From Rhodoferax sp. GW822-FHT02A01 (lineage in GTDB: Bacteria; Pseudomonadota; Gammaproteobacteria; Burkholderiales; Burkholderiaceae_C): DNA of 64,000 nt. This document shows positions 39,857 to 48,333 of the stretch, piece by piece; position 1 is the stretch's first letter; each line of letters starts with the position of its first letter. The notes beneath the pieces were generated by a model that was not told where the DNA came from, did no database searches, and saw nothing but the letters and a program-made list of their open reading frames with translations. The stretch spans positions 1,240,001-1,304,000 of the forward strand of contig NZ_CP152376.1 of assembly GCF_038784515.1 (NCBI RefSeq), given 5' to 3'. The position numbers and the translations under genes were made by a program.

Positions 39857-41830
39857 ATGTTGAAAGCGCGGAGGGCGCGTGCGCGCGCCTTGTGGGGTGG
39901 ATTGATTGTGTTGACGGCTGCCGCCGTCTTGGTGGCCGGATGTGGGGGGGCAGACCCTGAACCCGCCGACACCGTTTTCAACCATGGCTATGTCTACACG
40001 GTAGACGCGTCGAACTCGGTCAAGCAAGCCGTTGCCATTCGCAAAGGACTGGTGGTCTATGCCGGCACAGACGATGGTGCCAAAAAATTCATAGGTAGCG
40101 CCACCAAGGTCATTGACCTGGGCGGACGCATGTTGATGCCCGGTTTTGTCGATGGCCACTTGCATCCTATCGGCGGGGGACGTGCACTGCTCTTGTGCAA
40201 CCTGAACTACGCCACATTGACACGCGCCCAGATGCGCACACAGATCCAGGCCTGCCTGGACGCTTCGTCCAATAAAGAACCGGATGGCTGGCTGGAAGTG
40301 GTCAATTGGGCGCGCCAGGCTACACAGTCGGTTGATGCCGATCCAGACAAGTCCACCTTGGACGCACTCTCCACCAGTCGACCCATCCTGGTACGCTCTT
40401 CGGACTTCCATTCCGTGCTGGCCAACTCGCGCGCGCTGGCTTTGGCCGGGGTCACCAGGAACACACCAGACCCTGCGGGCGGGTCGTATGCACGGGACGC
40501 GCAAGGCAACCCAACAGGTATTTGCGAAGATACCGCCAGCTTCGCCGTGGCAGCGCTGATTCCGCCCGACAGCGACGCAGACATTCTGGCGCAAGGCCGT
40601 GCGGCACTCGACGCAATGCGCCGCCAAGGTGTCACTACCTTCATGGATGCGGCAGCAGGTGACACCCAGGGCAAGACCTTCAGCACCTTGCAAAAGAACG
40701 GCGAACTGACCGCACGCGGATTCTTCGCCATCCAGCTGAGTGTGGATAACGCCACAGCCGACCCCGTTGCCACGGTGGCAGCCGCCAAGGCCTTGGCGGC
40801 CAAGTACGACCAAGGTCCGTCCAAGGCTGCGCCGGGCATCAACTTCCATAACCTGAAGATGTTTGGTGATGGAGTGGTCAATGCCCCCGCCGACACAGGA
40901 GGCCTGCTGACTCCGTACAACATGAATATCGGCACCGCCAATGCACCTAACTGGGTGCCAAGCACCAACTCTGGCAAGGTGTATTTCTCACCCGCAGTAC
41001 TCAAGCCCTTGATGGCGGAAATTGCGAAGTCTGGAATGGACCCACACGTCCACGCCACGGGTGAACGTACCGTGCGGCAGACATTGGATGCCATCGAATA
41101 TGCGCGCCAGCAGGTGCCCAACACGAGCTTCCGCCCCGTGATTGCGCACAACGAAACGGTCGATACCGCGGACTATGGGCGCTACAAAGCGCTGGGCGTC
41201 ATGGCGTCGTTCTCCTTTCAATGGGCGCAGCAAGCGCCTTACTCCACCGGCGAAACCGAGCACCACCTCGGCCCTGATCGTTTCGCCCGCATGGAACCCT
41301 TTGGCAGCCTGCATAACGCGGGCGCCCGGGTGGGCTACGGCAGCGATTGGCCCATCGATCCCTTCGATGAAATGCTGGCTCTGAAGATCGGCGTCACCCG
41401 TTCGGGCGACCCCACGAACCCGAATAGCTACGGCCCCGATCTGGCTGGCAAGATCAACAACGACCCGGCGCTATCGCGGCAGGATGCGTTGCGCGCCATC
41501 ACGATGAATTCCGCCTACCAGCTCCGCATGGAAGACAAGATCGGCTCCATCGAAGTCGGCAAGTATGCGGATTTGATCGTGCTCGACAAGAACTTCATGC
41601 AGGTGCCTGACGACGAACTGGCACGCAACAAGGTGCTCATGACCATGGTCGGCGGCTCGGTGGTGTGGGCGCTGGATCCGTTTGTCAGCGGACCCAACCC
41701 GTCTGCGAACTTCATGCCCCAAAAGGCGCAAAGCCTGAATATGGGTGCATCCGTCGGGCACGAAGCCTCGCTGCCCAGGCATGTGATGGGCTGGGAGATA
41801 CTGCGGACCCTCAGGCAGAGGATCAATTAA
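39857..41830 (+). CDS. Amidohydrolase family 3 lipoprotein
   Basis: A 657-residue metal-dependent amidohydrolase of the YtcJ/NfdA-like group with a lipobox VLVAGCGG (Cys about residue 31), so it should be exported and membrane-anchored, which is unusual for this mostly cytoplasmic fold. Metal-site landmarks: VDGHLHPIGGG (HxH), HVHATGERT, AHNETVD and GYGSDWPIDPFDEML. The C-terminal SIEVGKYADLIVLD segment is the usual end of the composite domain. Substrate unknown; a periplasmic hydrolase of amides or cyclic nitrogen compounds is plausible. Confidence 0.87.
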   Translation: MLKARRARARALWGGLIVLTAAAVLVAGCGGADPEPADTVFNHGYVYTVDASNSVKQAVAIRKGLVVYAGTDDGAKKFIGSATKVIDLGGRMLMPGFVDGHLHPIGGGRALLLCNLNYATLTRAQMRTQIQACLDASSNKEPDGWLEVVNWARQATQSVDADPDKSTLDALSTSRPILVRSSDFHSVLANSRALALAGVTRNTPDPAGGSYARDAQGNPTGICEDTASFAVAALIPPDSDADILAQGRAALDAMRRQGVTTFMDAAAGDTQGKTFSTLQKNGELTARGFFAIQLSVDNATADPVATVAAAKALAAKYDQGPSKAAPGINFHNLKMFGDGVVNAPADTGGLLTPYNMNIGTANAPNWVPSTNSGKVYFSPAVLKPLMAEIAKSGMDPHVHATGERTVRQTLDAIEYARQQVPNTSFRPVIAHNETVDTADYGRYKALGVMASFSFQWAQQAPYSTGETEHHLGPDRFARMEPFGSLHNAGARVGYGSDWPIDPFDEMLALKIGVTRSGDPTNPNSYGPDLAGKINNDPALSRQDALRAITMNSAYQLRMEDKIGSIEVGKYADLIVLDKNFMQVPDDELARNKVLMTMVGGSVVWALDPFVSGPNPSANFMPQKAQSLNMGASVGHEASLPRHVMGWEILRTLRQRIN

Positions 41831-41836
41831 TCCACG

Positions 41837-41869
41837 GCCCGGCGCAGTCGCCGAACGCGACCGCCGGGC
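41837..41869. terminator. Strong hairpin between convergent amidohydrolase and ROK genes
   Basis: Perfect 8-bp stem GCCCGGCG / CGCCGGGC with an inner GTCG/CGAC pairing and no T run on either side. Its position suggests bidirectional termination or 3' protection. Confidence 0.4.
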
Positions 41870-41885
41870 TGCCGCGGCAGGCTGG

Positions 41886-43139
41886 TCAACTGGCTTTGAG
41901 GAAGATGTCGCGGTCGGGCGCGAAGTTTTCGTGCAAAGGCAGCAACGCGCCACCCAGGGCGCGGGCATCGGAGCCTATGCTGCCTTCCACCAGCGTGGCC
42001 GGCCATAGGCCTTCCCAGTCGTAGTGGGACAAGGCTGCTTCCGTGTGGTCTATCAGGCGCGTCAGCATGGCGCGCGAGAAAGACCCGTCAATCACCACTG
42101 CATCGATATCCAGAAACGCGGTGCCGCTGACCACGCATTGCGCCAGTGCCAGTGCCGCGCTGGAAATCCATACGCTGGTCATCTCCGCATAAGGGGCTTC
42201 GAGTGCCCGCTCATCGTAGGCGGCGGTGGGGTCCAGACCGCGTTCGCGAAAACTCTGCTCCAGCTCCCACAGCGAGGCGTGGGCAATCAGTTGCTCCGGC
42301 ATGCCCTTGCCGGTGGATACCTGCAGGGGCAACGAAGCGACCGCACCGGCATTGCCGTGCACGCCGTTGTGCAGGTGCGAGTTGATGACCAGTCCGCCCC
42401 CCACAAAGGTATCCACAAACAGGTACAAAAAGCTTTTCAAGTCCCGCCCGCGTCCGGCCACCAGTTCGGCCACGCAGGCTGCGGATGTGTCACGGGCGAA
42501 GCTGACCGGCGCATCGGTAAACGACTGCACCTGGGCGCACAGGTCGATATGGTTCCACTCGTGCGACACGGCAGGTGGCAGGCCCAGCATTTTGTGCCAG
42601 CCCCCCAGGTTGAAGGGTGCTGCCAGGCCAATGCCGATCAGGCGCAGGGCCAAGGCACCCAGGCCATCCTGTATGGCAGCCATGTGTTGTTTGATGGCGG
42701 GCAGCAGGGTCTGCGCGTCCGGGAATGCATAGGGCAGGGTTTCACGTCGGCGCACGGCGCCCGTGAAGTCGACCAACAACAGATCTGCGCTGCGGCGGCC
42801 AATCTTGATGCCCAGCGAAAACGCACCGTCCGGGTTCAGCGCCATGGGCACCGAGGGTTGGCCAATGCGGCCGCGTAAGGGCTCGTGGCGGATCAACAGC
42901 CCGTCTTCTTCCAGGCGGCTGGTGATCAGGCCGATGGTCTGCGCGGTCAGGCCGGTGAGTCGCGCCAGCTCCGCCTTGGGGCAGCTGCCATTGAGCCGGA
43001 TGGCTTGCAACACCACCCGCTCGTTGAACTGGCGCATGCCCACATGGTTGGAGCCACGCGGGCGCAGCACCTGGGGCACACCCGAACGGCCACTGCCTGG
43101 GTCAAGGATGGGGCTTTCGGGTGTATCAACAAGGCTCAT
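41886..43139 (-). CDS. ROK-family transcriptional repressor
   Basis: A 417-residue protein with an N-terminal helix-turn-helix (about 45-80, CPKAELARLTGLTAQTIGLI) and a C-terminal ROK sugar-kinase-like domain (IGIGLAAPFNLGG, DTFVGGGLVINSHLHNG). The usual zinc motif CxCGxxGCxE is not present in the corresponding loop. The ATG at 43139 overlaps the mutarotase stop by 4 nt. It ends the frcBCA-fucU operon and probably represses the divergent kinase/frc promoters in response to the transported sugar. Confidence 0.88.
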   Translation of the reverse strand: MSLVDTPESPILDPGSGRSGVPQVLRPRGSNHVGMRQFNERVVLQAIRLNGSCPKAELARLTGLTAQTIGLITSRLEEDGLLIRHEPLRGRIGQPSVPMALNPDGAFSLGIKIGRRSADLLLVDFTGAVRRRETLPYAFPDAQTLLPAIKQHMAAIQDGLGALALRLIGIGLAAPFNLGGWHKMLGLPPAVSHEWNHIDLCAQVQSFTDAPVSFARDTSAACVAELVAGRGRDLKSFLYLFVDTFVGGGLVINSHLHNGVHGNAGAVASLPLQVSTGKGMPEQLIAHASLWELEQSFRERGLDPTAAYDERALEAPYAEMTSVWISSAALALAQCVVSGTAFLDIDAVVIDGSFSRAMLTRLIDHTEAALSHYDWEGLWPATLVEGSIGSDARALGGALLPLHENFAPDRDIFLKAS

Positions 43140-43588
43140 GGACGCAGATTTTCTCCTATGACGCCCTTGCGCAGCAAAAAGTTTCCAAACGGCTGTTGCT
43201 CGCCCGTAAGAACCACGGCAAATGCCCCCATGGTGCGTTCGTAAAAAGCATAGCGTTCAATCGCCTCGGCCGACTGACCCTGCCGAAAGCTGGGCTCCAG
43301 CTGGGACAGCACTTCGCGCTGCAAGGCCGAGCGATAGCCCGCAGGCTGGTTGCTCACATGCATGTAGCCCACCGGGTGGATTTCATCCGCCACCAGCGGC
43401 AGCAGCGAACTCACCGCCGCCACGGCACGCGCCATGCTGATACCGGGCAGGCGGATCAGCGGCTTGTCTTTGGTGTAGCGCACGGCGGTGAAGTTGGCAT
43501 CGGCCAGCACGATGGCGTCGTCATGGCCCATCTCCATCAGCACCTTGAGCAGTTCCGGTGTCAGTACCGGGTCAATTCCTTTGAGCAT
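43136..43588 (-). CDS. fucU: RbsD/FucU-family sugar mutarotase
   Basis: A 150-residue protein with GHDDAIVLADANFTA (catalytic His and Asp region) and the FucU-type C-terminus FYERTMGAFAVVLTGEQQPFGNF. These enzymes interconvert anomers or pyranose/furanose forms of sugars (fucose, ribose, possibly fructose) before phosphorylation. Sits 8 nt after the ABC ATPase gene; RbsD/FucU and a fructose-type ABC system together are consistent with sugar ring-form supply to the kinase. FucU versus RbsD cannot be separated with certainty. Confidence 0.85.
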   Translation of the reverse strand: MLKGIDPVLTPELLKVLMEMGHDDAIVLADANFTAVRYTKDKPLIRLPGISMARAVAAVSSLLPLVADEIHPVGYMHVSNQPAGYRSALQREVLSQLEPSFRQGQSAEAIERYAFYERTMGAFAVVLTGEQQPFGNFLLRKGVIGENLRP

Positions 43589-43596
43589 GGGTATTC

Positions 43597-44397
43597 CTAG
43601 TGGGCCAGTGCGTCTTCGGGCAGTTCGCTGGCGGACTTGGCGCCCGTCATCACGGCCACCGTGTCGCTCATGCTGATCTTCTTGGGATTGACCACCGCGG
43701 CGCGCTTGCCCAGGCGGGCGATGTGGATGCGGTCGGCCACTTCGAAAACGTGGGGCATGTTGTGCGAAATCAGCACCACGGGCAGGCCTTTGTCGCGCAC
43801 GCGGCGAATCAGCTCCAGCACCATATTGCCTTCCTTCACACCTAGTGCGGCAGTCGGCTCATCCATGATGACCACGTGCTGGGCAAAGGCTGCGGCGCGG
43901 GCCACCGCGACGCACTGGCGCTGACCGCCGGAGAGCGTTTCCACCGCCTGCGTCATGGAGCGTATGCCCACCTTGAGGTCGTTCATGCGGGAGATGCTTT
44001 CTTCCAGCATGCGCTTCTTGTCGATGAAGCCCAGGCTGCCCAGGAAGCCGGGACGGCGCAGCTCGCGGCCCAGGAACAGGTTCTCGGCAATGGTCATGGC
44101 CGGGGCTACAGCCAGGTCCTGGTAGACCGTTTCGATGCCGGCGCGGCGAGCATCGATCGGGCTGCGGAACTGGATGGTTTGCCCATCCAGCTGGATTTCA
44201 CCCTCGTCGGGGATGGTGGCACCCGAGAGGCATTTGATCAGGCTGGACTTGCCGGCACCGTTGTCGCCGATGACCGCCAGGATTTCCCCGGCGCGCAGCT
44301 CGAAGTCGGCGCCGTCCAGGGCGGTGACCTGGCCATAGCGCTTGATCAGGCCCTTGGCCCGCATCACGATGGGAGTGGAAGAGTCAGGGGCGCTCAT
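43597..44397 (-). CDS. frcA: Sugar ABC transporter ATP-binding protein
   Basis: A 266-residue single-ABC-domain ATPase: Walker A GDNGAGKSS, Q-loop in TVYQDLAVAP, signature LSGGQRQ, Walker B VVIMDEPTAALG and H-loop VLISHNM. Sugar CUT2 ATPases such as RbsA and MglA have two domains; a single short domain is the feature of the FrcA/ XylG-like group. Start codon overlaps the permease stop by 1 nt (TAATG). Confidence 0.9.
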   Translation of the reverse strand: MSAPDSSTPIVMRAKGLIKRYGQVTALDGADFELRAGEILAVIGDNGAGKSSLIKCLSGATIPDEGEIQLDGQTIQFRSPIDARRAGIETVYQDLAVAPAMTIAENLFLGRELRRPGFLGSLGFIDKKRMLEESISRMNDLKVGIRSMTQAVETLSGGQRQCVAVARAAAFAQHVVIMDEPTAALGVKEGNMVLELIRRVRDKGLPVVLISHNMPHVFEVADRIHIARLGKRAAVVNPKKISMSDTVAVMTGAKSASELPEDALAH

Positions 44398-45356
44398 TAG
44401 CGTGCTCCTTTGCGGGACATTTGGTCGGTGGCAACGGCCAGAATCACCAAGATGCCGGTTACCAGGATTTGATAGACGGAGGACACGCCAATCAGCGTGA
44501 GGCCGTTGCGGAACACGCCCACAATCATGGCGCCCACCAGGGTGCCCAGAATGATGCCGCGGCCGCCAAACAGGCTGGTGCCGCCCAGCACCACCGCAGT
44601 GATGGCGTCCAGGTTTTCGGTCTGCCCGGCGTTGGGGTCACCGGCTCCGGTGCGGGCCACCGACAGCATGGAAGCAATGCCGTAGAACACGCCAGCCAGC
44701 ACATACACCCCCAGGAGCACGCGGTCCGTGCTGATACCGGTCAGGCGGGTGGCCTCGGGGCTGTTGCCCACGGCATAGACGTGGCGGCCGGCGGCGGTTT
44801 CGCGCAGCCAGATCCAGATCACGGCGTACAGGGCCAGCATCAGGATGGCGCCGTAGGCAATGTTGGTATCACCCAGCTTGAGGGTGTTGCCCAGCCAGTT
44901 CATGCCGTCCGGGATGTTGGTGATAGTTTGCGCGTGGGAATACAGCTGGGTGCAGGCAAAGGCGATGTTGAGGGTGCCCAGCGTCACAATGAACGGGGGC
45001 AGCTTGATGCGGGTGACCAGGAGGCCATTGATCAGGCCGAACAGGGCGGTCGCCGCGATGCCACAGGCTATGGCCACGGGCGCCGACAGGCCGTAGTCGG
45101 CTGCGAATTTGGTCATGACGATGCTGCCCAGCGCCATCACCATGCCGCAGGACAAGTCGATGCCGGCGGTCAGGATCACCAGTGTCTGGCCGATGGCAAT
45201 CACCCCCACCACCATGACCTGTTGCAGGATCAGGGAGAAGTTCTGGGTGGACAGAAAGCGGTCGCTTTGGGTCGCGAAGAATATGCACGCAATCAGCAGC
45301 GCGATAAACGGTCCCAGGGTGGCGATCGGGGGAAGTTTGGAGGTTTTGGTGTTCAT
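44397..45356 (-). CDS. frcC: Sugar ABC transporter permease
   Basis: A 319-residue inner-membrane protein of the BPD_transp_2 family with about eight to ten hydrophobic segments and VILTAGIDLSCGMVMALGS, GNSPEATRLTGI and GRGIILGTLVGAMIVG, all typical of CUT2 sugar permeases. The ATG at 45356 (MNTKTSKLPP) is preferred to longer frames that would enter the upstream hairpin region. Downstream of frcB by 131 bp and coupled to frcA. Confidence 0.92.
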   Translation of the reverse strand: MNTKTSKLPPIATLGPFIALLIACIFFATQSDRFLSTQNFSLILQQVMVVGVIAIGQTLVILTAGIDLSCGMVMALGSIVMTKFAADYGLSAPVAIACGIAATALFGLINGLLVTRIKLPPFIVTLGTLNIAFACTQLYSHAQTITNIPDGMNWLGNTLKLGDTNIAYGAILMLALYAVIWIWLRETAAGRHVYAVGNSPEATRLTGISTDRVLLGVYVLAGVFYGIASMLSVARTGAGDPNAGQTENLDAITAVVLGGTSLFGGRGIILGTLVGAMIVGVFRNGLTLIGVSSVYQILVTGILVILAVATDQMSRKGAR

Positions 45357-45410
45357 GGTTTGGCGTGGCTCGCGTTGGAGGTTGTCCTGCTCACGTTGAA
45401 TCCGGATCGG

Positions 45411-45466
45411 GGTACCAGCACACGGTACCGACGCCGGAAAGACTGCCGACAAGCAGCCCTTCCGGT
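45411..45466 (-). repeat. Tandem hairpins between frcB and frcC
   Basis: GGTACC(AGCACAC)GGTACC at 45411-45429 and a nested stem CCGGAA...TTCCGG (45434-45465) enclosing CTGC/GCAG. Such stems after a binding-protein gene often protect the upstream message or partly terminate, raising binding protein above permease levels. Function inferred from position. Confidence 0.45.
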
Positions 45467-45487
45467 CTTCAGCTTACAGGTGGGGAA

Positions 45488-46480
45488 TTACTTGTTGCCC
45501 CAGCACAGGTCGGTACCAACCTTCACGTCCTTGCTGTCCACGCCCTTGATGGCCTTCGCAGCGATCAGGGTCACACCGGTGTCGGTGTAGCCGCTTTGAC
45601 GCTTGCCGTCCTTGGCGTATTGCACGCCGGCAGCCACACCCATGGCGGCCATCTTCAGGGGGTATTGCTGCGAGGTTGCGGCGATCACGCCTGCGCCCAC
45701 GTTCTTCACACCTTCGCAGCCGCCGTCGACCGACACGATGACCACATCCTTTTCCTTGCCAGCGGCCTTCAGAGCCTTGAAGGCACCGGCGGCGGCGGGT
45801 TCGTTGATGGTGTAGACGACATTGATGTTGGGGTTCTTCTGCAGGCAGTTTTCCATGCCGGTCTGACCCTTGGCGGCATCACCGAAGCTGTCGGCCATGC
45901 AGACCACCTCGGCGGGTTGGGCCAGCTCATTGCTCTTGGCATCCAGGCTCTTCAGGCCATAGCCTTGCAGGAAGCCGTTGTGGCGTTGTGCGCCCACGGG
46001 GTGGCCGGGGAACAGGTCCAGCGTGGCGATCACGGGCTTCTTGCCGTTCAGGGCAGCCTTGGCGTACTGGCCGATCAGTTCGCCGGCCTTGTAGTTGTTG
46101 GTGGCAAACAAGGCGTCAGCGCCTTCGAAGGGGCTGTCCAGCGCAATCACTTGCACGCCCTGGGCCTGGATCTTCTTGACGGTGGGGATGATGGCGTCGC
46201 CAGAGGATGTGATCAGGATGGTCTTGGCACCAGCGGCAACCATGTTTTCCATGGCGCTGATCTGGCCGGCGGTGTCGCCGTCCTGCTTGCCCGCAGCGCT
46301 GATGAGCTTGGCGCCCGCCTTCTTGGCTTCGGCTTCAGCGCCTTCCTTCATTTTCACGAAGAAGGGGTTGCTGTCGGTCTTGGTGATCAGGCCGATCACG
46401 GTTTCTGCGGCGAAGGCAGAAGAGGCAGCGGAAGCTGCAAAAGCGATGGCGGTCAGGGCCAGGGTGGTGGATTTTTTCAA
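45488..46480 (-). CDS. frcB: Periplasmic sugar-binding protein (fructose type)
   Basis: A 330-residue periplasmic binding protein of peripla_BP_4 type with signal peptide (MKKSTTLALTAIAFAASAASSAFA, cleaved before AET). Sequence VIGLITKTDSNPFFVKMKEG and VVYTINEPAAAGAFKAL are characteristic of the FrcB/ribose-binding group, and frc-type gene order (binding protein, permease, ATPase) supports fructose as first guess. Other ketoses, ribose or fucose are possible. First gene of a leftward operon. Confidence 0.88.
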   Translation of the reverse strand: MKKSTTLALTAIAFAASAASSAFAAETVIGLITKTDSNPFFVKMKEGAEAEAKKAGAKLISAAGKQDGDTAGQISAMENMVAAGAKTILITSSGDAIIPTVKKIQAQGVQVIALDSPFEGADALFATNNYKAGELIGQYAKAALNGKKPVIATLDLFPGHPVGAQRHNGFLQGYGLKSLDAKSNELAQPAEVVCMADSFGDAAKGQTGMENCLQKNPNINVVYTINEPAAAGAFKALKAAGKEKDVVIVSVDGGCEGVKNVGAGVIAATSQQYPLKMAAMGVAAGVQYAKDGKRQSGYTDTGVTLIAAKAIKGVDSKDVKVGTDLCWGNK

Positions 46481-46614
46481 GCTCGTTCTCCTCGAATGAA
46501 TGTCGTTGGATCGTGGGTAATCAGGGATTGGAGGTCCCTGGGTTCATACGCTTTACGTCTTAGCGTGGCTGGACTATATTCGCTCCAGACTAATTAAATC
46601 AAGTTACTTTAGTA
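46481..46614. promoter_or_regulatory. Divergent promoter/operator region of the frc locus
   Basis: 134 bp between frcB (minus) and the PfkB kinase (plus). It contains an inverted repeat CTGGA-N10-TCCAG (46569-46588) with TATATT in its centre, then an AT-rich stretch TAATTAAATC and TTAC(TTTA)GTAA that runs into the kinase ATG. Probable site for the ROK regulator; not demonstrated. Confidence 0.45.
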
Positions 46615-47643
46615 ATGGAAAACCCTAGTATGGTGCAAAAAAATATGCAAATCCAGGTAGCCACGGCAGGCGAAGCCCTGATCGACATGATCCGCAATCC
46701 CGACGGGCGTTATGAGCCTTGTCTGGGCGGCGCGGTCTATAACCTGACCCGTGCCCTGGCGCGGCAGAGTATTGAAACCCTGTACCTCAACCCGCTCTCG
46801 CGCGACCGCTTTGGGCGCCAGTTGGCCGAGGGGCTGCTGGCTGACGGCGTGCATCTGGCGCGCCCGGAGCCCGTGGTGGAAGTGACCTCATTGGCCGTGG
46901 TCAGCGTCGACGATGCCGGCCATCCAGACTATGCGTTCTATCGCGAAGGCGTGGCCGATCGCGCCACCGATGCGGTGCGCCTGACCCAGGCCTGTGAGGC
47001 AGCACCGGCGCTGCAAGTGGTCTGCACGGGCGCGCTGGCGCTATCGCCCGACGACGCCGGCATCTACCTGCCCTGGCTGGCCGGACAGCGCGACTCCGGC
47101 AAAGTGGTGGTGATTGATGCCAATCTGCGACCTTCCGTCATGCCCGATCTGCCGCGTTACCGGGCCCATGTGCTCAACACCCTGCAATACGCCGATGTGA
47201 TCAAAGTCAGCGATGAAGACCTGGACAACCTGGGCATGGCGGGCGCTACCGCCCTGGACCAGGCCCGCAACCTGCTGGGGCAGTGTGATGCGCGCGTGAT
47301 TGCGCTCACCCGGGGCGGCGCGGGTGCCAACCTGCTCACCCGGGCTGACGCCGTGTTCCATGCGCGGGAGTCCGCACCGCTTGCGGTGGTGGACACAGTA
47401 GGTGCCGGAGACTGCTTCCTGGCCGGTCTGGTCACGGCCATGCTGGAGGCGGGCTTGGCTGCGGACTGGGGCAGTGCGGAAGTGAACGCTTCGGTGGCAC
47501 AACGGCTGCTGCAAAATGCCATCGCCAGTGCCAGCATCTGTGTGCAGCGCCGCGGCTGCGTGCCCCCCAGCCGGCAAGAAGTGCTGGCCCATGTGGCCAG
47601 CGGGCGGATTGCCAGCGGCACGGGAACCGGAGAACCGCAATGA
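46615..47643 (+). CDS. PfkB-family carbohydrate kinase (fructokinase-like)
   Basis: A 342-residue ribokinase-fold kinase with ATAGEALIDMI near the N-terminus, the Gly-rich PCLGGAVYNLTRALA and the PfkB signature 2 DTVGAGDCFLAG, which contains the catalytic Asp. Likely phosphorylates the sugar brought in by the ABC system. Three in-frame ATGs (46615, 46630, 46645) compete; the family core begins at the third (MQIQVATAG), and only the second has a modest GGAA upstream. Overlaps the next gene by 4 nt. Confidence 0.9.
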   Translation: MENPSMVQKNMQIQVATAGEALIDMIRNPDGRYEPCLGGAVYNLTRALARQSIETLYLNPLSRDRFGRQLAEGLLADGVHLARPEPVVEVTSLAVVSVDDAGHPDYAFYREGVADRATDAVRLTQACEAAPALQVVCTGALALSPDDAGIYLPWLAGQRDSGKVVVIDANLRPSVMPDLPRYRAHVLNTLQYADVIKVSDEDLDNLGMAGATALDQARNLLGQCDARVIALTRGGAGANLLTRADAVFHARESAPLAVVDTVGAGDCFLAGLVTAMLEAGLAADWGSAEVNASVAQRLLQNAIASASICVQRRGCVPPSRQEVLAHVASGRIASGTGTGEPQ

Positions 47644-48266
47644 CACACACCACACTACCCGCTGAAGTCCTGCTGCGTGCACAAGCGCTGCTCGCCAGCG
47701 GGCAGCGCAAGATTCTGGGAATTGCCGCCGCCCCCGGCGCCGGCAAGTCGACCCTCGCAGAAGGACTGCTGCTGGCGCTGGGCGACAAGGTGCAGGTTGT
47801 GCCCATGGACGGGTTCCACCTGGCCAATTCCGAGCTGCATCGCCTGGGTCGCGCAGGCCGCAAGGGTGCACCGGATACCTTTGACGCAGCAGGCTATGTG
47901 AACCTGCTGCACCGCATCCGCAACCAGCAACCCGGCGAAACCATTTACGCGCCCGAATTCCGCCGCGATCTGGAAGAAGGCATTGCTGGCGCGGTCGCCA
48001 TCGAGGCCAGCACCCAGCTGATCATTACCGAGGGCAATTACCTGCTGATGGAAGACGGTGCCTGGGCCGGAGTCCGCGCTCTGCTGGATGAAGCCTGGTA
48101 CCTGGACATCGCCCACTCGCTACGGCACCAGCGTCTGCTGGAGCGTCATGTGCGTTTTGGCCGCAGCCACCAGCAAGCGCTGGATTGGATAGAACAGACA
48201 GACGAACCCAATGCGATACGCATAGCGGCTACGCGTCACCGTGCCAGTTGGGTCGTCCAGAGCTAG
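47640..48266 (+). CDS. P-loop nucleoside/sugar kinase, FrcK-like
   Basis: A 208-residue P-loop kinase of the phosphoribulokinase/uridine-kinase superfamily with Walker A APGAGKST, GFHLANSELHRLGRAGRKGAPDTFD and the IITEGNYLL segment. Proteins of this type accompany the frcBCA fructose transporter in rhizobia (FrcK). Encoded with a 4-nt overlap after the PfkB kinase, so one sugar may be phosphorylated twice or in two forms. The acceptor is not known. Confidence 0.85.
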   Translation: MTHTTLPAEVLLRAQALLASGQRKILGIAAAPGAGKSTLAEGLLLALGDKVQVVPMDGFHLANSELHRLGRAGRKGAPDTFDAAGYVNLLHRIRNQQPGETIYAPEFRRDLEEGIAGAVAIEASTQLIITEGNYLLMEDGAWAGVRALLDEAWYLDIAHSLRHQRLLERHVRFGRSHQQALDWIEQTDEPNAIRIAATRHRASWVVQS

Positions 48267-48333
48267 ACTTCTGATCAAATCTGATGGAGTTCATCATTTT
48301 TATCGTTTTTATTTGACCATTTGGATAGAAATT

